Shown here: positions 31,648 to 39,486 of the stretch, in pieces
How the letters are laid out: each line of letters opens with the position of its first letter
How positions within the stretch are numbered: the stretch's first letter is position 1
NCBI GenBank assembly: GCA_964438865.1
Contig: CAYTMI010000008.1
Location: 1-64,000, forward strand
Length of the DNA stretch: 64,000 nt
Source of the DNA: G016234445 sp964438865
GTDB taxonomy: Bacteria > Chloroflexota > Dehalococcoidia > Tepidiformales > Tepidiformaceae
Direction: 5' to 3'
Made by a program: the position numbers and the translations under genes
Notes under the pieces: generated by a model
Database searches by the model: none
Told to the model about the DNA's origin: nothing
The model's input: only the letters and a program-made list of their open reading frames with translations

Positions 31648-32820
31648 TTACGCTGATCCCTGGCCCCCGATCCCTGATCCCCGCCCCCGCGCCAGCCGCC
31701 GCCGCCGCCGCGTGCGCCGAAGCACCTCCCGCGGCAGATCCCAGAGGTGGTCCAGCCCCCAGAGCCGCTGCAGGTAGCCGGGGAACCCCCACGGCCGCCG
31801 CCACAACGGCACCGCCCGGGTCAGGCGAAGGTAGCGGCAGACGTCGCGGACCACCATCCAGCGCGCTGCCGGGGCGCCACCCTGGGCGCGATAGTCGAGT
31901 CGTTCGAGCCAGCCGTGGCGGGCCTCTTCGAGCGCGCGGATCGCCGTCTCCGGGATTGGGGCGCCGAAGGTCACCTGGAGGTAGCGGAGGCTCCGGCCCA
32001 GCGCAAGGGAGAGCCGCCGGTCCCGCGCCTCGCCCACGACCCGGTTCCAGTCCAGCGCCTCCCCGTCCTGCCGGAGGATGGCCAGCGCGTCCGGGATCCA
32101 GTGGAGAACACGCGCCGGCGCACCCCGCGAACCGTGGATGCAGACGTGCAGCAAGAGGTCCTCCGGGCAGAGCGTCAGCGTCTTCGTGCCTTCGAGGTCG
32201 AGCGTCCGGGCCGCCGCCCAGAAGCTGTCGTCGGCGCCGGGGTAGCAGCACTCTTCGAGAGCGTGCGAATGGAGGTCGATCGCCTTGTCGGGGCCGGCCG
32301 AATACCCGACCCCATGGATCACCTCGAAGGTCGCCGCGCGGTCGCTGCGGAGCCGCTGACGGGTGTGCCAGCCGAGGCGTTCGAGCACGGCCGCGGCCCG
32401 AGCGGCGTCCTTCGTCCTCACCAACATGTCGACGTCGCTCATCGGCCGCAGGGCAGCGTCCTTGTAGTAGAGGAGGATGAGCGGCGCCCCCTTCAGCAGG
32501 AGCGTTTCGATGCCTTCCGCCGCCAGCGCCCGGACCGCGTCGGCGGCGTTGTGGAGGCGCAACTGGTTCCGGTACCAGTTCTGGCGGTAGATCCCCTTCA
32601 GGCGGCCGGTCTCCGGGTCCTCGTAGCCGTGAGACTGAAGGTTCTTGTAGACGTGGAAAAGGATAGAAAGCGAGCGCCCGTCAACGTCGTCAAGGTCGGC
32701 CTGCTTCGTCCACGCCTGCCAGGCGGATTCGGCCTGGGGCGAAGGGCCGAGCGCCGCCTGCAGGAGCAGCGCCTGGCGGGCATCGGCCCAGCGGCCGCCA
32801 ACGAACCGTTCCGGGGTCAT
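31648..32820 (-). CDS. NTP_transf_5-family nucleotidyltransferase
   Basis: This 390-residue protein is last in a six-gene overlapping operon. Residues 108-131 contain LLLKGAPLILLYY and RPMSDVDMLV. The KGA and DVD motifs are typical of the uncharacterised nucleotidyltransferase family (PF14907) that accompanies exopolysaccharide and lasso-peptide loci; D129 and D131 are the likely metal ligands. The ATG overlaps the stop of the upstream GT2 gene (ATGA). Its C-terminus is very Arg-rich. Family relatives in lasso-peptide clusters have been linked to modification of the peptide; the substrate here is unknown. Confidence 0.82.
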   Translation of the reverse strand: MTPERFVGGRWADARQALLLQAALGPSPQAESAWQAWTKQADLDDVDGRSLSILFHVYKNLQSHGYEDPETGRLKGIYRQNWYRNQLRLHNAADAVRALAAEGIETLLLKGAPLILLYYKDAALRPMSDVDMLVRTKDAARAAAVLERLGWHTRQRLRSDRAATFEVIHGVGYSAGPDKAIDLHSHALEECCYPGADDSFWAAARTLDLEGTKTLTLCPEDLLLHVCIHGSRGAPARVLHWIPDALAILRQDGEALDWNRVVGEARDRRLSLALGRSLRYLQVTFGAPIPETAIRALEEARHGWLERLDYRAQGGAPAARWMVVRDVCRYLRLTRAVPLWRRPWGFPGYLQRLWGLDHLWDLPREVLRRTRRRRRLARGRGSGIGGQGSA

Positions 32821-33500
32821 TCCTGGCCGGCTGCCCGGCGGCGTTCCAGCGCGGCCCGGAGGACACGGGTGTAGTCCACCCGGTGGGCTGCTTCGCGGAG
32901 CCCGGTGTTCTCCCCGTGGATCCGCCGCCGGATGACCAGGGACGGCAGGAGCGTTTCCCGGAGCCCGAGATCCTTCGCCCGCCCATACCAGTCGATGAAC
33001 TCGCCCATCCGGATGCCGGTGGCGAACGGCCCCACCCGGCGCAGCGAGGCGGCCCGGATGAGCATCGCGCCCGCGATGATGGCTGGCCCCAGCGCCTGCA
33101 TCCCTGTTACGGGGAGGCCGTCGTCGCGGAACTGTTCGGCAAGCCCGAAGACCATGTCGAGCGCGGGGTCGGCTTCGAAGGCGGTGAGTTGAGCGGCGAG
33201 CCGGCCTTCGGTCCAGAGGTCGTCCGCATCCAGGAAGGCGACGAACGATCCGGTCGCTGCTTCGATGCCGGCGTTGCGTGCCGCGCCGATGCCGGCGTGG
33301 GGAGCGCGGATGCAGCGTACGGGCGCGCCCCATCCCCCGGCGACGGCGGCGCTCCCGTCTTCGGAGCCATCGTCGACGACGATGACCTCGGCGACCGCCG
33401 CCCCCTGGGCGACGACGCTTTCGATGGCCGCCGCCAGGTACTGCTCGCCGTTGTAGACGGGGATGACGGCGGAGACGATGCCTCTCTTAGCCGCGGACAT
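32817..33500 (-). CDS. GT2-family glycosyltransferase (third in operon)
   Basis: This is a 227-residue GT-A fold enzyme. It starts VSAVIPVYNGEQYLAAAIES, has VIVVDDGSEDGS and the FLDADD metal/nucleotide motif, and ends with short helices. It is shorter than processive GT2 enzymes and has no membrane segment, so it is likely a soluble sugar transferase acting on a cytoplasmic acceptor. It overlaps both neighbours. The three GT2 genes here share the same plan (IPVYNGE, VDDGS, DADD) and probably arose by duplication. Confidence 0.9.
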   Translation of the reverse strand: MSAAKRGIVSAVIPVYNGEQYLAAAIESVVAQGAAVAEVIVVDDGSEDGSAAVAGGWGAPVRCIRAPHAGIGAARNAGIEAATGSFVAFLDADDLWTEGRLAAQLTAFEADPALDMVFGLAEQFRDDGLPVTGMQALGPAIIAGAMLIRAASLRRVGPFATGIRMGEFIDWYGRAKDLGLRETLLPSLVIRRRIHGENTGLREAAHRVDYTRVLRAALERRRAAGQE

Positions 33501-34194
33501 CTGGTGCCTCCGCGACCTGCCGCTGGCGAGCGTGGAGCCGCTGGCGCAGCGCCCGGAGCAGGGCAGGGTTGCTACCGGTTGGGTCCATGCTGGCGTTCGC
33601 GCCGTGAAGCCGCCGCAGGAGAAGCACTTCGGGTACCACCATCGGCGTCACGCCCACACCCTCCGCCCTGGCCACCCACTCCAGGTCCTCCCACTTGCGG
33701 TAGCTGGCGTCGAAGCCCCCGACCTCTCCAAACAGCCCGCGCTCCACGAGCCACGAACTGGGCACACCCACCGGCGACGGCTCCCCGATCGGGATGCCGC
33801 GGCCCCAGCCGGCGGGCAGGACGGTGCCGGGCTCCACCACCTCTCGCATCCACGTGGTCGAAAAACGGCTCCCGGCGGCCAGCATCGCGTCCACCTGCAC
33901 GCGCAGCTTGTCGGGGGTCCAGGTGTCATCGGCATCGAGGAAGGCCACCAGGTCGCCCCGCGCGTGTTCGAGCGCCAGGTTGCGGGCGGCCGACGGGCCC
34001 AGGTTGTCCTGCCGGAATCCGCGCAGACCCGGGAAGGCCGAGGCGATCTCCCAGGTGCGGTCGGTCGAGCCATCGTCGACGACGATGACCTCGAAGTGGC
34101 GGTAGGTCTGCCAGCAGACGCTTTCGAGCGCCTCGCCGAGGAAGCGTTCGCCGTTGTAGACGGGGATGACGACGGAGACGAGGGGGTCAGTCAC
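33487..34194 (-). CDS. GT2-family glycosyltransferase (second in operon)
   Basis: The 235-residue soluble GT2 has VSVVIPVYNGERFLGEALES, VIVVDDGSTDRTWEIA and AFLDADDTW, and the C-terminal RRLHGANAS. It overlaps the next GT2 gene by 14 bases. The first 120 residues closely resemble the first GT2 of the operon (35 kb), while the C-terminal acceptor part differs. The sugar donor and acceptor are unknown. Confidence 0.9.
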   Translation of the reverse strand: MTDPLVSVVIPVYNGERFLGEALESVCWQTYRHFEVIVVDDGSTDRTWEIASAFPGLRGFRQDNLGPSAARNLALEHARGDLVAFLDADDTWTPDKLRVQVDAMLAAGSRFSTTWMREVVEPGTVLPAGWGRGIPIGEPSPVGVPSSWLVERGLFGEVGGFDASYRKWEDLEWVARAEGVGVTPMVVPEVLLLRRLHGANASMDPTGSNPALLRALRQRLHARQRQVAEAPDVRG

Positions 34195-34224
34195 GCGGTT
34201 GTTCCATGCTCCCGGATTGGCCCG

Positions 34225-34650
34225 TCAGGGCAGGGCTGCCGGCCAGCCCGTCTCAGCGACTTCGTGGATGGGGTCGAGCAGGAGGAGGTCCTGCATGTCG
34301 GTGTACTTCCGCAGGACGGGTGCTTCGAACGATCCCGGCAGTGCCCCCGGCGCGGTCGCGGCGATGGACCCGCTGTCCGCCCCGGCTTCGACGACGAGGC
34401 CCTCATCGAGGAGTTGGTCGAGGAAAGCACCGACCGCCTCGCGGACGCCGTCGCCCGGGTAGTGCGCGCCGACCGCGTCGACGATGGCCGCGGTGTCGCC
34501 TGATTCGGCGACCATCGCCCAGACCGCGTCGCCCAGGCCCGAAGAGCTGAAGTACGCCCCGGTTTCGAGGTTCACAATGAGGACTTCGCCGCCGATGCTT
34601 TCGCCGATGACGTTCGGGGCGTTCACGCGGATGCGCGTGGGCAGCGTCAT
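34225..34650 (-). CDS. PqqD-like peptide-binding (RRE-type) protein
   Basis: This 141-residue protein has an N-terminal PqqD-like domain: GEVLIVNLETGAYFSSSGLG followed by AVWAMVAESGDTAAIVDAVG. PqqD domains (RiPP recognition elements) bind leader peptides or carrier substrates and present them to tailoring enzymes. A C-terminal extension of about 50 residues is not part of the usual domain. It overlaps the upstream GT2 stop (ATGA). Its place between GT2, HPr-kinase-like and nucleotidyltransferase genes suggests a modification pathway on a peptide or peptide-like substrate. No precursor gene is visible nearby. Confidence 0.82.
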   Translation of the reverse strand: MTLPTRIRVNAPNVIGESIGGEVLIVNLETGAYFSSSGLGDAVWAMVAESGDTAAIVDAVGAHYPGDGVREAVGAFLDQLLDEGLVVEAGADSGSIAATAPGALPGSFEAPVLRKYTDMQDLLLLDPIHEVAETGWPAALP

Positions 34651-35384
34651 TCCGTCGTTCCTCCGCCGCCCAATCCTACCCCAGGGCGGGGTTCCGGCGC
34701 AGCCGCCCGGTCCCGGCGGCGCCCCAGCGAAGCGCGCAGCACCGTCATCAGCGCGGCCTGGGCTTCGCGCGCGTTCCCGGTCAGGTTGTTCCCGTGGAGC
34801 CGCCTGAGGAAGAGCACCTCCCGGACCCATGCCTCGGTCACCCCCATCTCCCTCGCCCGGAGCAGCCAGTCAGCGTCTTCGGCAACCCGGAACGCGGGGT
34901 CGAACTGCCCGACCTTTGCGAGCGTCTCCCGCCACACGACCCAGGAACCGGAGCCGGCGCTCGGGAGCGAATTCCCGAACGTCTCCGGGCGTACGAACCG
35001 CCTGGGATCGACGCCTGGTTCCGCGAAGTCGCGGTGGTGGGCGAAGCAGAGCCCGGCATCCGGCTCGGCGAGGAGCGCGGCGACCTGGCGTTCGAGTTTG
35101 TCCGGGGTCCAGATGTCATCGGCGTCGAGAAGGGCGATGATCTCGCCCCGCGCCTTCGCGATTCCGGCGTTCCGCGCGGCCGCGACGCCCGCGTTCGCCT
35201 GCCGCAGGATCGTCACGCCGGGGAAGCATTCGAGGATGCGGGCGCTGCGGTCGGTGGAGCCGTCGTCGATGGCGATGATCTCGAGCACGGGCCGCGTCTG
35301 CCAGGCGACGGATTCCAGGGCCTCCCAGAGGAATGGTTCGCCGTTGTAGACGGGGATGACGACGGAGACGGTGGGCCCGCTCAT
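34647..35384 (-). CDS. GT2-family glycosyltransferase (first in operon)
   Basis: This is a 245-residue soluble GT2: VSVVIPVYNGEPFLWEALES, IIAIDDGSTDRSARIL, ALLDADDIWTPDKLE and LFLRRLHGNN. The ATG overlaps the stop of the HPr-kinase-like gene by ATGA. The C-terminus is a basic, Pro/Gly-rich tail. Conserved catalytic Asp motifs are intact, so it should be active; the acceptor is unknown. Confidence 0.9.
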   Translation of the reverse strand: MSGPTVSVVIPVYNGEPFLWEALESVAWQTRPVLEIIAIDDGSTDRSARILECFPGVTILRQANAGVAAARNAGIAKARGEIIALLDADDIWTPDKLERQVAALLAEPDAGLCFAHHRDFAEPGVDPRRFVRPETFGNSLPSAGSGSWVVWRETLAKVGQFDPAFRVAEDADWLLRAREMGVTEAWVREVLFLRRLHGNNLTGNAREAQAALMTVLRASLGRRRDRAAAPEPRPGVGLGGGGTTE

Positions 35385-36475
35385 CCCCGGGCTTCCCGCG
35401 CTGCCTCGTCGATGATCGCGGCGATCACGGCGGGCACTCCGGTGGCGCCCCCTCCGAGTTCGAGCGCGTAGCACGGCACCGAGGTCACGACCGCGCGAAA
35501 CGAAGCGAGGGCGGCTACGCCGGCGCCCGGCAGTTGCAGCAGCGAAGTCGGCGCCAGCGCCGTCAGTGCCGCCGCCGGGGAGATCCGGCGGTACACCGGT
35601 TGCGCCACTCCCGTGACTTTTGGGGCGACAACAGCGCGGACGGGAAAGCCGGCGACCATCTGCTTCGGGAAGCGCCGGTAAAGCATGTAGATGCCCTTGT
35701 CGAACTCACAGGCGTCCGGTTCGAAGGGCAGTCGAAGCGGTGAGCCTTCTCCCGCGAGAGTGGGGTTTCCCAGCTTCGCCGAAGCGTAGAGGCTGTGGAC
35801 GAACGGCCGCGGCCCCGGCTCCAACAGCACGTAGTCGTCCCCGCCGAAGTCCATCCCCGCGAGCAGGCAGGCGACGGCGGAGGTCGACTTCCCGGAGCCG
35901 CCGGTGCCCGTCAGGAGGACGCCGCCAGCCTGCGTCGCCACCGCGGCCCCGTGGGCCAGCTGCATCCCGTATCCCGCCGTCCACCAGCTCAGGATGGCCC
36001 GCAGGGGGCTCGCCCGCCCGTAGAACGGGAGCTGGGGGAGGGGCGTGAAGCCGACGCCGTCGGGGATCCAGTAGCCGGCCAGGCGGGCGCCCGGGTCCAT
36101 CACGCTCAGGCCGAAGTCGGCGCGCTGGAACGATGCCCGGATCGTCCCTCCAGGCAGGAACCCCGTCCGGGCGGCGCGGCCGTAGTCATTGATCGAACCC
36201 ATGCCGGGCGGCAGCGGTTCGCCGGTGGAGACCGAATCCCAGGCGCGGACCGTGAGTTCGGGTTCGCCGGGGCTGCTGGCGGCGAGGTGGGCGAAGGCGT
36301 CTGTGAGCAACGGTTCGAGCGCGGCACCGGCCAGTTCGATCCGGAGGCGGTGCCCGCCGATGATGAAGTCCCGCTCGATCCGGCCGGATCGAGCGGCGGC
36401 GCGGCCCCAGGCTTCCTGGAAGGCGGCGAAGCGGTCGGAGTCCGAGGGGGAGAGGGTGGCGGCGGGTTCGCTCAT
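35381..36475 (-). CDS. HPr kinase/phosphorylase-like ATPase (first gene of operon)
   Basis: The 364-residue protein carries HGAAVATQAGGVLLTGTGGS then GKST (Walker A at 190-198), and DFGGDDYVLLE as the second acidic motif. This is the layout of the C-terminal kinase domain of HprK. Homologues in lasso-peptide loci (for example the paeninodin cluster) phosphorylate the peptide's C-terminal Ser. The N-terminal half (1-165) is a family-specific domain. A start at 36490 is also possible; neither has a clear ribosome binding site. It is the first gene of the operon and divergent from rpsF. The acceptor is unknown. Confidence 0.8.
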   Translation of the reverse strand: MSEPAATLSPSDSDRFAAFQEAWGRAAARSGRIERDFIIGGHRLRIELAGAALEPLLTDAFAHLAASSPGEPELTVRAWDSVSTGEPLPPGMGSINDYGRAARTGFLPGGTIRASFQRADFGLSVMDPGARLAGYWIPDGVGFTPLPQLPFYGRASPLRAILSWWTAGYGMQLAHGAAVATQAGGVLLTGTGGSGKSTSAVACLLAGMDFGGDDYVLLEPGPRPFVHSLYASAKLGNPTLAGEGSPLRLPFEPDACEFDKGIYMLYRRFPKQMVAGFPVRAVVAPKVTGVAQPVYRRISPAAALTALAPTSLLQLPGAGVAALASFRAVVTSVPCYALELGGGATGVPAVIAAIIDEAAREARG

Positions 36476-36636
36476 GGCAGCTTGGGCCATGCTAGCAACC
36501 GCTGCGCCGCCCGGCGAACCGCGCCCAAACCAAACGCCGTTGAGTGCAATGGCGGGCGGTGATACGGTGAACCTTCGTGCCGGGAGCACGGCCCGCTTCG
36601 TGCGGGCAAACCCAACGCCCGGCCGCATGGAGACCC

Positions 36637-37452
36637 ATGCCCTCTCGCGAATATGAACTCATTGCTGTCTATGACCTGGCGGTCGCCGAAGCCGGCGGCC
36701 CCGACGCCAGCGTCGCCGCCCTCACCGTCCACGTCGAAGCGCGCGGTGGCAAGGTCATCCGGGTGGATCACTGGGGCCGCCGCCGGATGGCCTACCCTAT
36801 CGGCCGCGCGATCGACGCCGACTACATTGTTTCGCGCATCGAAATCGACACTACCGGCGTGACGGCGCTCGAAGCCACGCTCCGGATCGACGAGAAGGTC
36901 CTTCGCCACCTGGTGGTCCGCGCGGACGAACTGCCCGTGCCACCGCCGCCGCGCGAACCTCGCCAGGCCCCCGTGGTGGCAGCGCCCGTCGCCGAAGCTC
37001 CTGCCCCGGTCGCTGAAGCTGCTGCCGCTGTCGAAGAGGCCCCCGCGCCTGAGGCTGCTCCCCCTGCCGAAGCCCCGGCTGAAGCGCCTGCCACGGCCGA
37101 AGAGGCTCCTGCCCCGGCTGCGGCCGCTCCGGCCCCGGTCGAAGAGGCGGCGGCGCCTGCGGCCGCTCCGGTTGCTGAAGCCCCGGCTGAAGCGCCTGCC
37201 GCTGTCGAAAAGGCCCCCGCGCGTAAGGCTGCTCCGGTTGCTGAAGCCCCGGCTGAAGTTCCTGCCGCTGTCGAAGAGGTCCCCGCCGCTGAAGCTCCCG
37301 CCGCTGTCAAGAAGCCTCGCGCCGCCAGGGCTGCTGCCCCGGAAACCGCTCCCGCCGCCGAAGTCCCGGCTGCGTCAACAGATGACGCCGTCGAATCCGT
37401 CGCAGAAGCCCCCGGCGGTGATACCATTGCCGCCGAAGAACCGGGCGCCTGA
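36637..37452 (+). CDS. rpsF: ribosomal protein S6 with long Ala/Pro/Glu tail
   Basis: Residues 1-97 are a standard S6 domain (REYELIAVYDLAVAEAGG, WGRRRMAYPIG, EKVLRHLVVR). It is followed by about 175 residues made of Ala, Pro, Glu and Val repeats such as VAEAPAEAPAAVE. Normal bacterial S6 is about 95-135 residues, so the 271-residue form is unusual. The tail is probably disordered and outside the ribosome core. The order S6-SSB-S18 is the classic operon. The ATG follows GGAGACCC. Confidence 0.95.
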   Translation: MPSREYELIAVYDLAVAEAGGPDASVAALTVHVEARGGKVIRVDHWGRRRMAYPIGRAIDADYIVSRIEIDTTGVTALEATLRIDEKVLRHLVVRADELPVPPPPREPRQAPVVAAPVAEAPAPVAEAAAAVEEAPAPEAAPPAEAPAEAPATAEEAPAPAAAAPAPVEEAAAPAAAPVAEAPAEAPAAVEKAPARKAAPVAEAPAEVPAAVEEVPAAEAPAAVKKPRAARAAAPETAPAAEVPAASTDDAVESVAEAPGGDTIAAEEPGA

Positions 37453-37470
37453 GCCCGAGGGAGGCCTACA

Positions 37471-37941
37471 GTGGCGAGCCTGAACAAGGTCATGCTCATC
37501 GGCAACACCGGCAAGGATGCCGAACTGCGCTACACCGCCAACGGCACTGCGCAGTCCGCGTTCAGCCTGGCTGTGAATAATCGCCGGAAGGGGGCCTCCG
37601 GTGAGTGGGAAGACGCCACCGAGTGGTTCAACATCATCCTCTTCGGCGACCAGGCCGAGCGGATTAGCCAGTACATCACCAAGGGCAAACCGCTCTATGT
37701 GGAAGGCCGCTTGCAGACGCGCACCTGGGACGACGACCAGGGCCAGAAGCACTACCGGACCGAGGTCATCGCCAACCGCATAGAACTCCTCGGCAGCCGC
37801 GATGGCCAGGGCGGCAGCGGTGCTGGCGCCGACTGGGGCGACGGTTCCGCCAGCGTGAGCCGTGGCCAGGGCAACCGTGGTGGGCAAGCCCGCGGCGGCG
37901 CCCCCGCCCCGTCCGACGTGGACGACCTGCCCTTCGAATAG
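37471..37941 (+). CDS. ssb: single-stranded DNA-binding protein
   Basis: This 156-residue SSB has an OB fold (NKVMLIGNTGKDAELRYTAN, WFNIILFGDQAERISQYITK) and a Gly-rich linker ending in the acidic tip DVDDLPFE, which recruits repair and replication partners. It starts with GTG after GGGAGG. It lies between rpsF and rpsR, as in most bacteria, so it is co-expressed with ribosomal protein genes. Confidence 0.97.
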   Translation: MASLNKVMLIGNTGKDAELRYTANGTAQSAFSLAVNNRRKGASGEWEDATEWFNIILFGDQAERISQYITKGKPLYVEGRLQTRTWDDDQGQKHYRTEVIANRIELLGSRDGQGGSGAGADWGDGSASVSRGQGNRGGQARGGAPAPSDVDDLPFE

Positions 37942-38040
37942 CCTCATCGCGCGCAATTCGCCCGCGAAGCAACCCGCCGTGCCTGTCACGGCACCACCCG
38001 GTGCGCCAGCGCGCACAAACCCATCGGGAAGGAATCAACC

Positions 38041-38406
38041 ATGAGCTCTGAAGAACGATCATCTGCCCCTGAACGGTCCGAAGGCGGCGACCGTCGCGAC
38101 GACCGCCGTGACGACCGTCGCGACGACCGGCCCCAGCGGCCCAGCGGCCCGCGCCGCTTCGGCAGCCGCCGCAAGGTTTGCCGCTTCTGCGCCGACCACA
38201 TCCGGGGCGTGGACTACAAGGACATCGGCCGCCTGCGCATCTACATCAGCGACCGCGGCAAGATCGAACCGCGTCGCAAGACCGGCGCCTGCCAGCGCCA
38301 CCAGCGGCTGGTCGCGACTGCGGTGAAGCGCGCCCGGCACCTTGCACTACTGCCCTACACCCTCGGCCACATCCGCGACACGGGCGTCTTCCCCATCCGC
38401 GGCTAG
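38041..38406 (+). CDS. rpsR: ribosomal protein S18 with charged N-terminal repeat
   Basis: The 121-residue S18 has the Cys-containing (zinc-type) core: KVCRFCADHI and KTGACQRHQR give CxxC...C, and the C-terminal YTLGHIRDTG is normal. The first 40 residues are an added Arg/Asp repeat (RRDDRRDDRRDDR). The start ATG follows GGAAGGAATC. Zinc-binding S18 genes in some bacteria have zinc-free paralogues controlled by Zur; none is seen here. Confidence 0.95.
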   Translation: MSSEERSSAPERSEGGDRRDDRRDDRRDDRPQRPSGPRRFGSRRKVCRFCADHIRGVDYKDIGRLRIYISDRGKIEPRRKTGACQRHQRLVATAVKRARHLALLPYTLGHIRDTGVFPIRG

Positions 38407-38455
38407 TCGAAGGGAATCCCGGGTGGGCCGCTGCCGGCCCGGGCAGAGGTAAAGC

Positions 38456-39460
38456 ATGGCACGACGCGAACGCACCACCGCCCTCCCCAAGCACAGGCCC
38501 CGCCAGCGCTCCCGGACGGGGCGGCCGATTGCCGGGTTCACGATTGAAGACCGGCACATCCGCTACGGGATTCTCGGCAGCGCGGCAGCTCTGCTCGTGC
38601 TCGTCGTCGCCTTCCTCGCCTGGGGCGTCTATTCGGATGCCTATCGCAAGCCGAACGAAACGGTGGTCAAGGTTGGCGATCAGTCAGCCTCGCTGCGCTA
38701 TTTCGCCGACCGCCTTCTCCCCTTCGCCCAGGCGAACACCGATTCCAGCCTGACGCTCGTCGAACAGGGTCTGCTCGACAAGATCGCCGACGAGTTCCTC
38801 ACCATCGAACTGGCGAAAAAGCGGGGCGTTGACCTTTCGGACGTTGCCGTGACCCAGGCGATCGCGGATGACCTTGGGGTGCCCGTCGGTGGTGACGGCA
38901 GTGCCTTCGACAACCTCTACCGGCAGCGCGTCAAGACGCTCGGCATGTCCACGGACAACTACCGGCGCCTGATCATGGCCCAGCTCGCCGACGGCAAGCT
39001 CCGCGAACAGCTGAAGATCGAGGTTGGTGACAAGGGCGGGGCCATTACCGTACGGATGGTTGTCGTGGCCGACAAGGACCTTGCCGCCAAGCTGGCGGAG
39101 CGGATCAGGGGCGGCGAGAACATGGGCACCATCGCCCAGACGGAGTCGATCGACTTCGAGACCAAATCCGAAGACGGCATTCGCCAGGCGACGCCGCCTG
39201 AACTGTTCCCGGCGGCGATTCGCGATGCGCTCGCGGGCAAGGCCGATGGCGAGCTGGCCGGCCCTGTGGAGGTGGACGGCTATTTCTGGCTGGTGCGAGT
39301 CGACAAGCGCGACAAGGAGTTCACCTACACGGACGCCCAGAAGAACGACCTCATCCAGGTCCGCTTCGAAGCCCTGCTGAAGGAGCAGCGCGCCATTACG
39401 CCGCCGACAATCTCGTTCGATTCGAGTGATGCAAAATGGGCCGAAGCGAACGTCGGCTGA
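38456..39460 (+). CDS. membrane-anchored SurA/PpiC-like peptidyl-prolyl isomerase
   Basis: This 334-residue protein has a basic N-terminus, a membrane helix (about 43-62), a SurA_N-like helical domain (80-190) and a parvulin-like rotamase region (about 195-300; ITVRMVVVADKDLAAKLAER, GTIAQTESID, ELAGPVEVDGYFWLVRV). It should help fold exported proteins outside the membrane. Parvulin motifs are degenerate, so it may be a chaperone only. It follows rpsR by 49 bases after an AGAGGT ribosome binding site. Confidence 0.82.
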   Translation: MARRERTTALPKHRPRQRSRTGRPIAGFTIEDRHIRYGILGSAAALLVLVVAFLAWGVYSDAYRKPNETVVKVGDQSASLRYFADRLLPFAQANTDSSLTLVEQGLLDKIADEFLTIELAKKRGVDLSDVAVTQAIADDLGVPVGGDGSAFDNLYRQRVKTLGMSTDNYRRLIMAQLADGKLREQLKIEVGDKGGAITVRMVVVADKDLAAKLAERIRGGENMGTIAQTESIDFETKSEDGIRQATPPELFPAAIRDALAGKADGELAGPVEVDGYFWLVRVDKRDKEFTYTDAQKNDLIQVRFEALLKEQRAITPPTISFDSSDAKWAEANVG

Positions 39461-39486
39461 TGCCCTCCGAGAGGGGGCGCTAACGT

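Noticed and set aside
36476..36636. RiPP precursor peptide upstream of the HprK-like gene
   Set aside because: No short frame with a ribosome binding site and a leader-core pattern was found on either strand in this interval.
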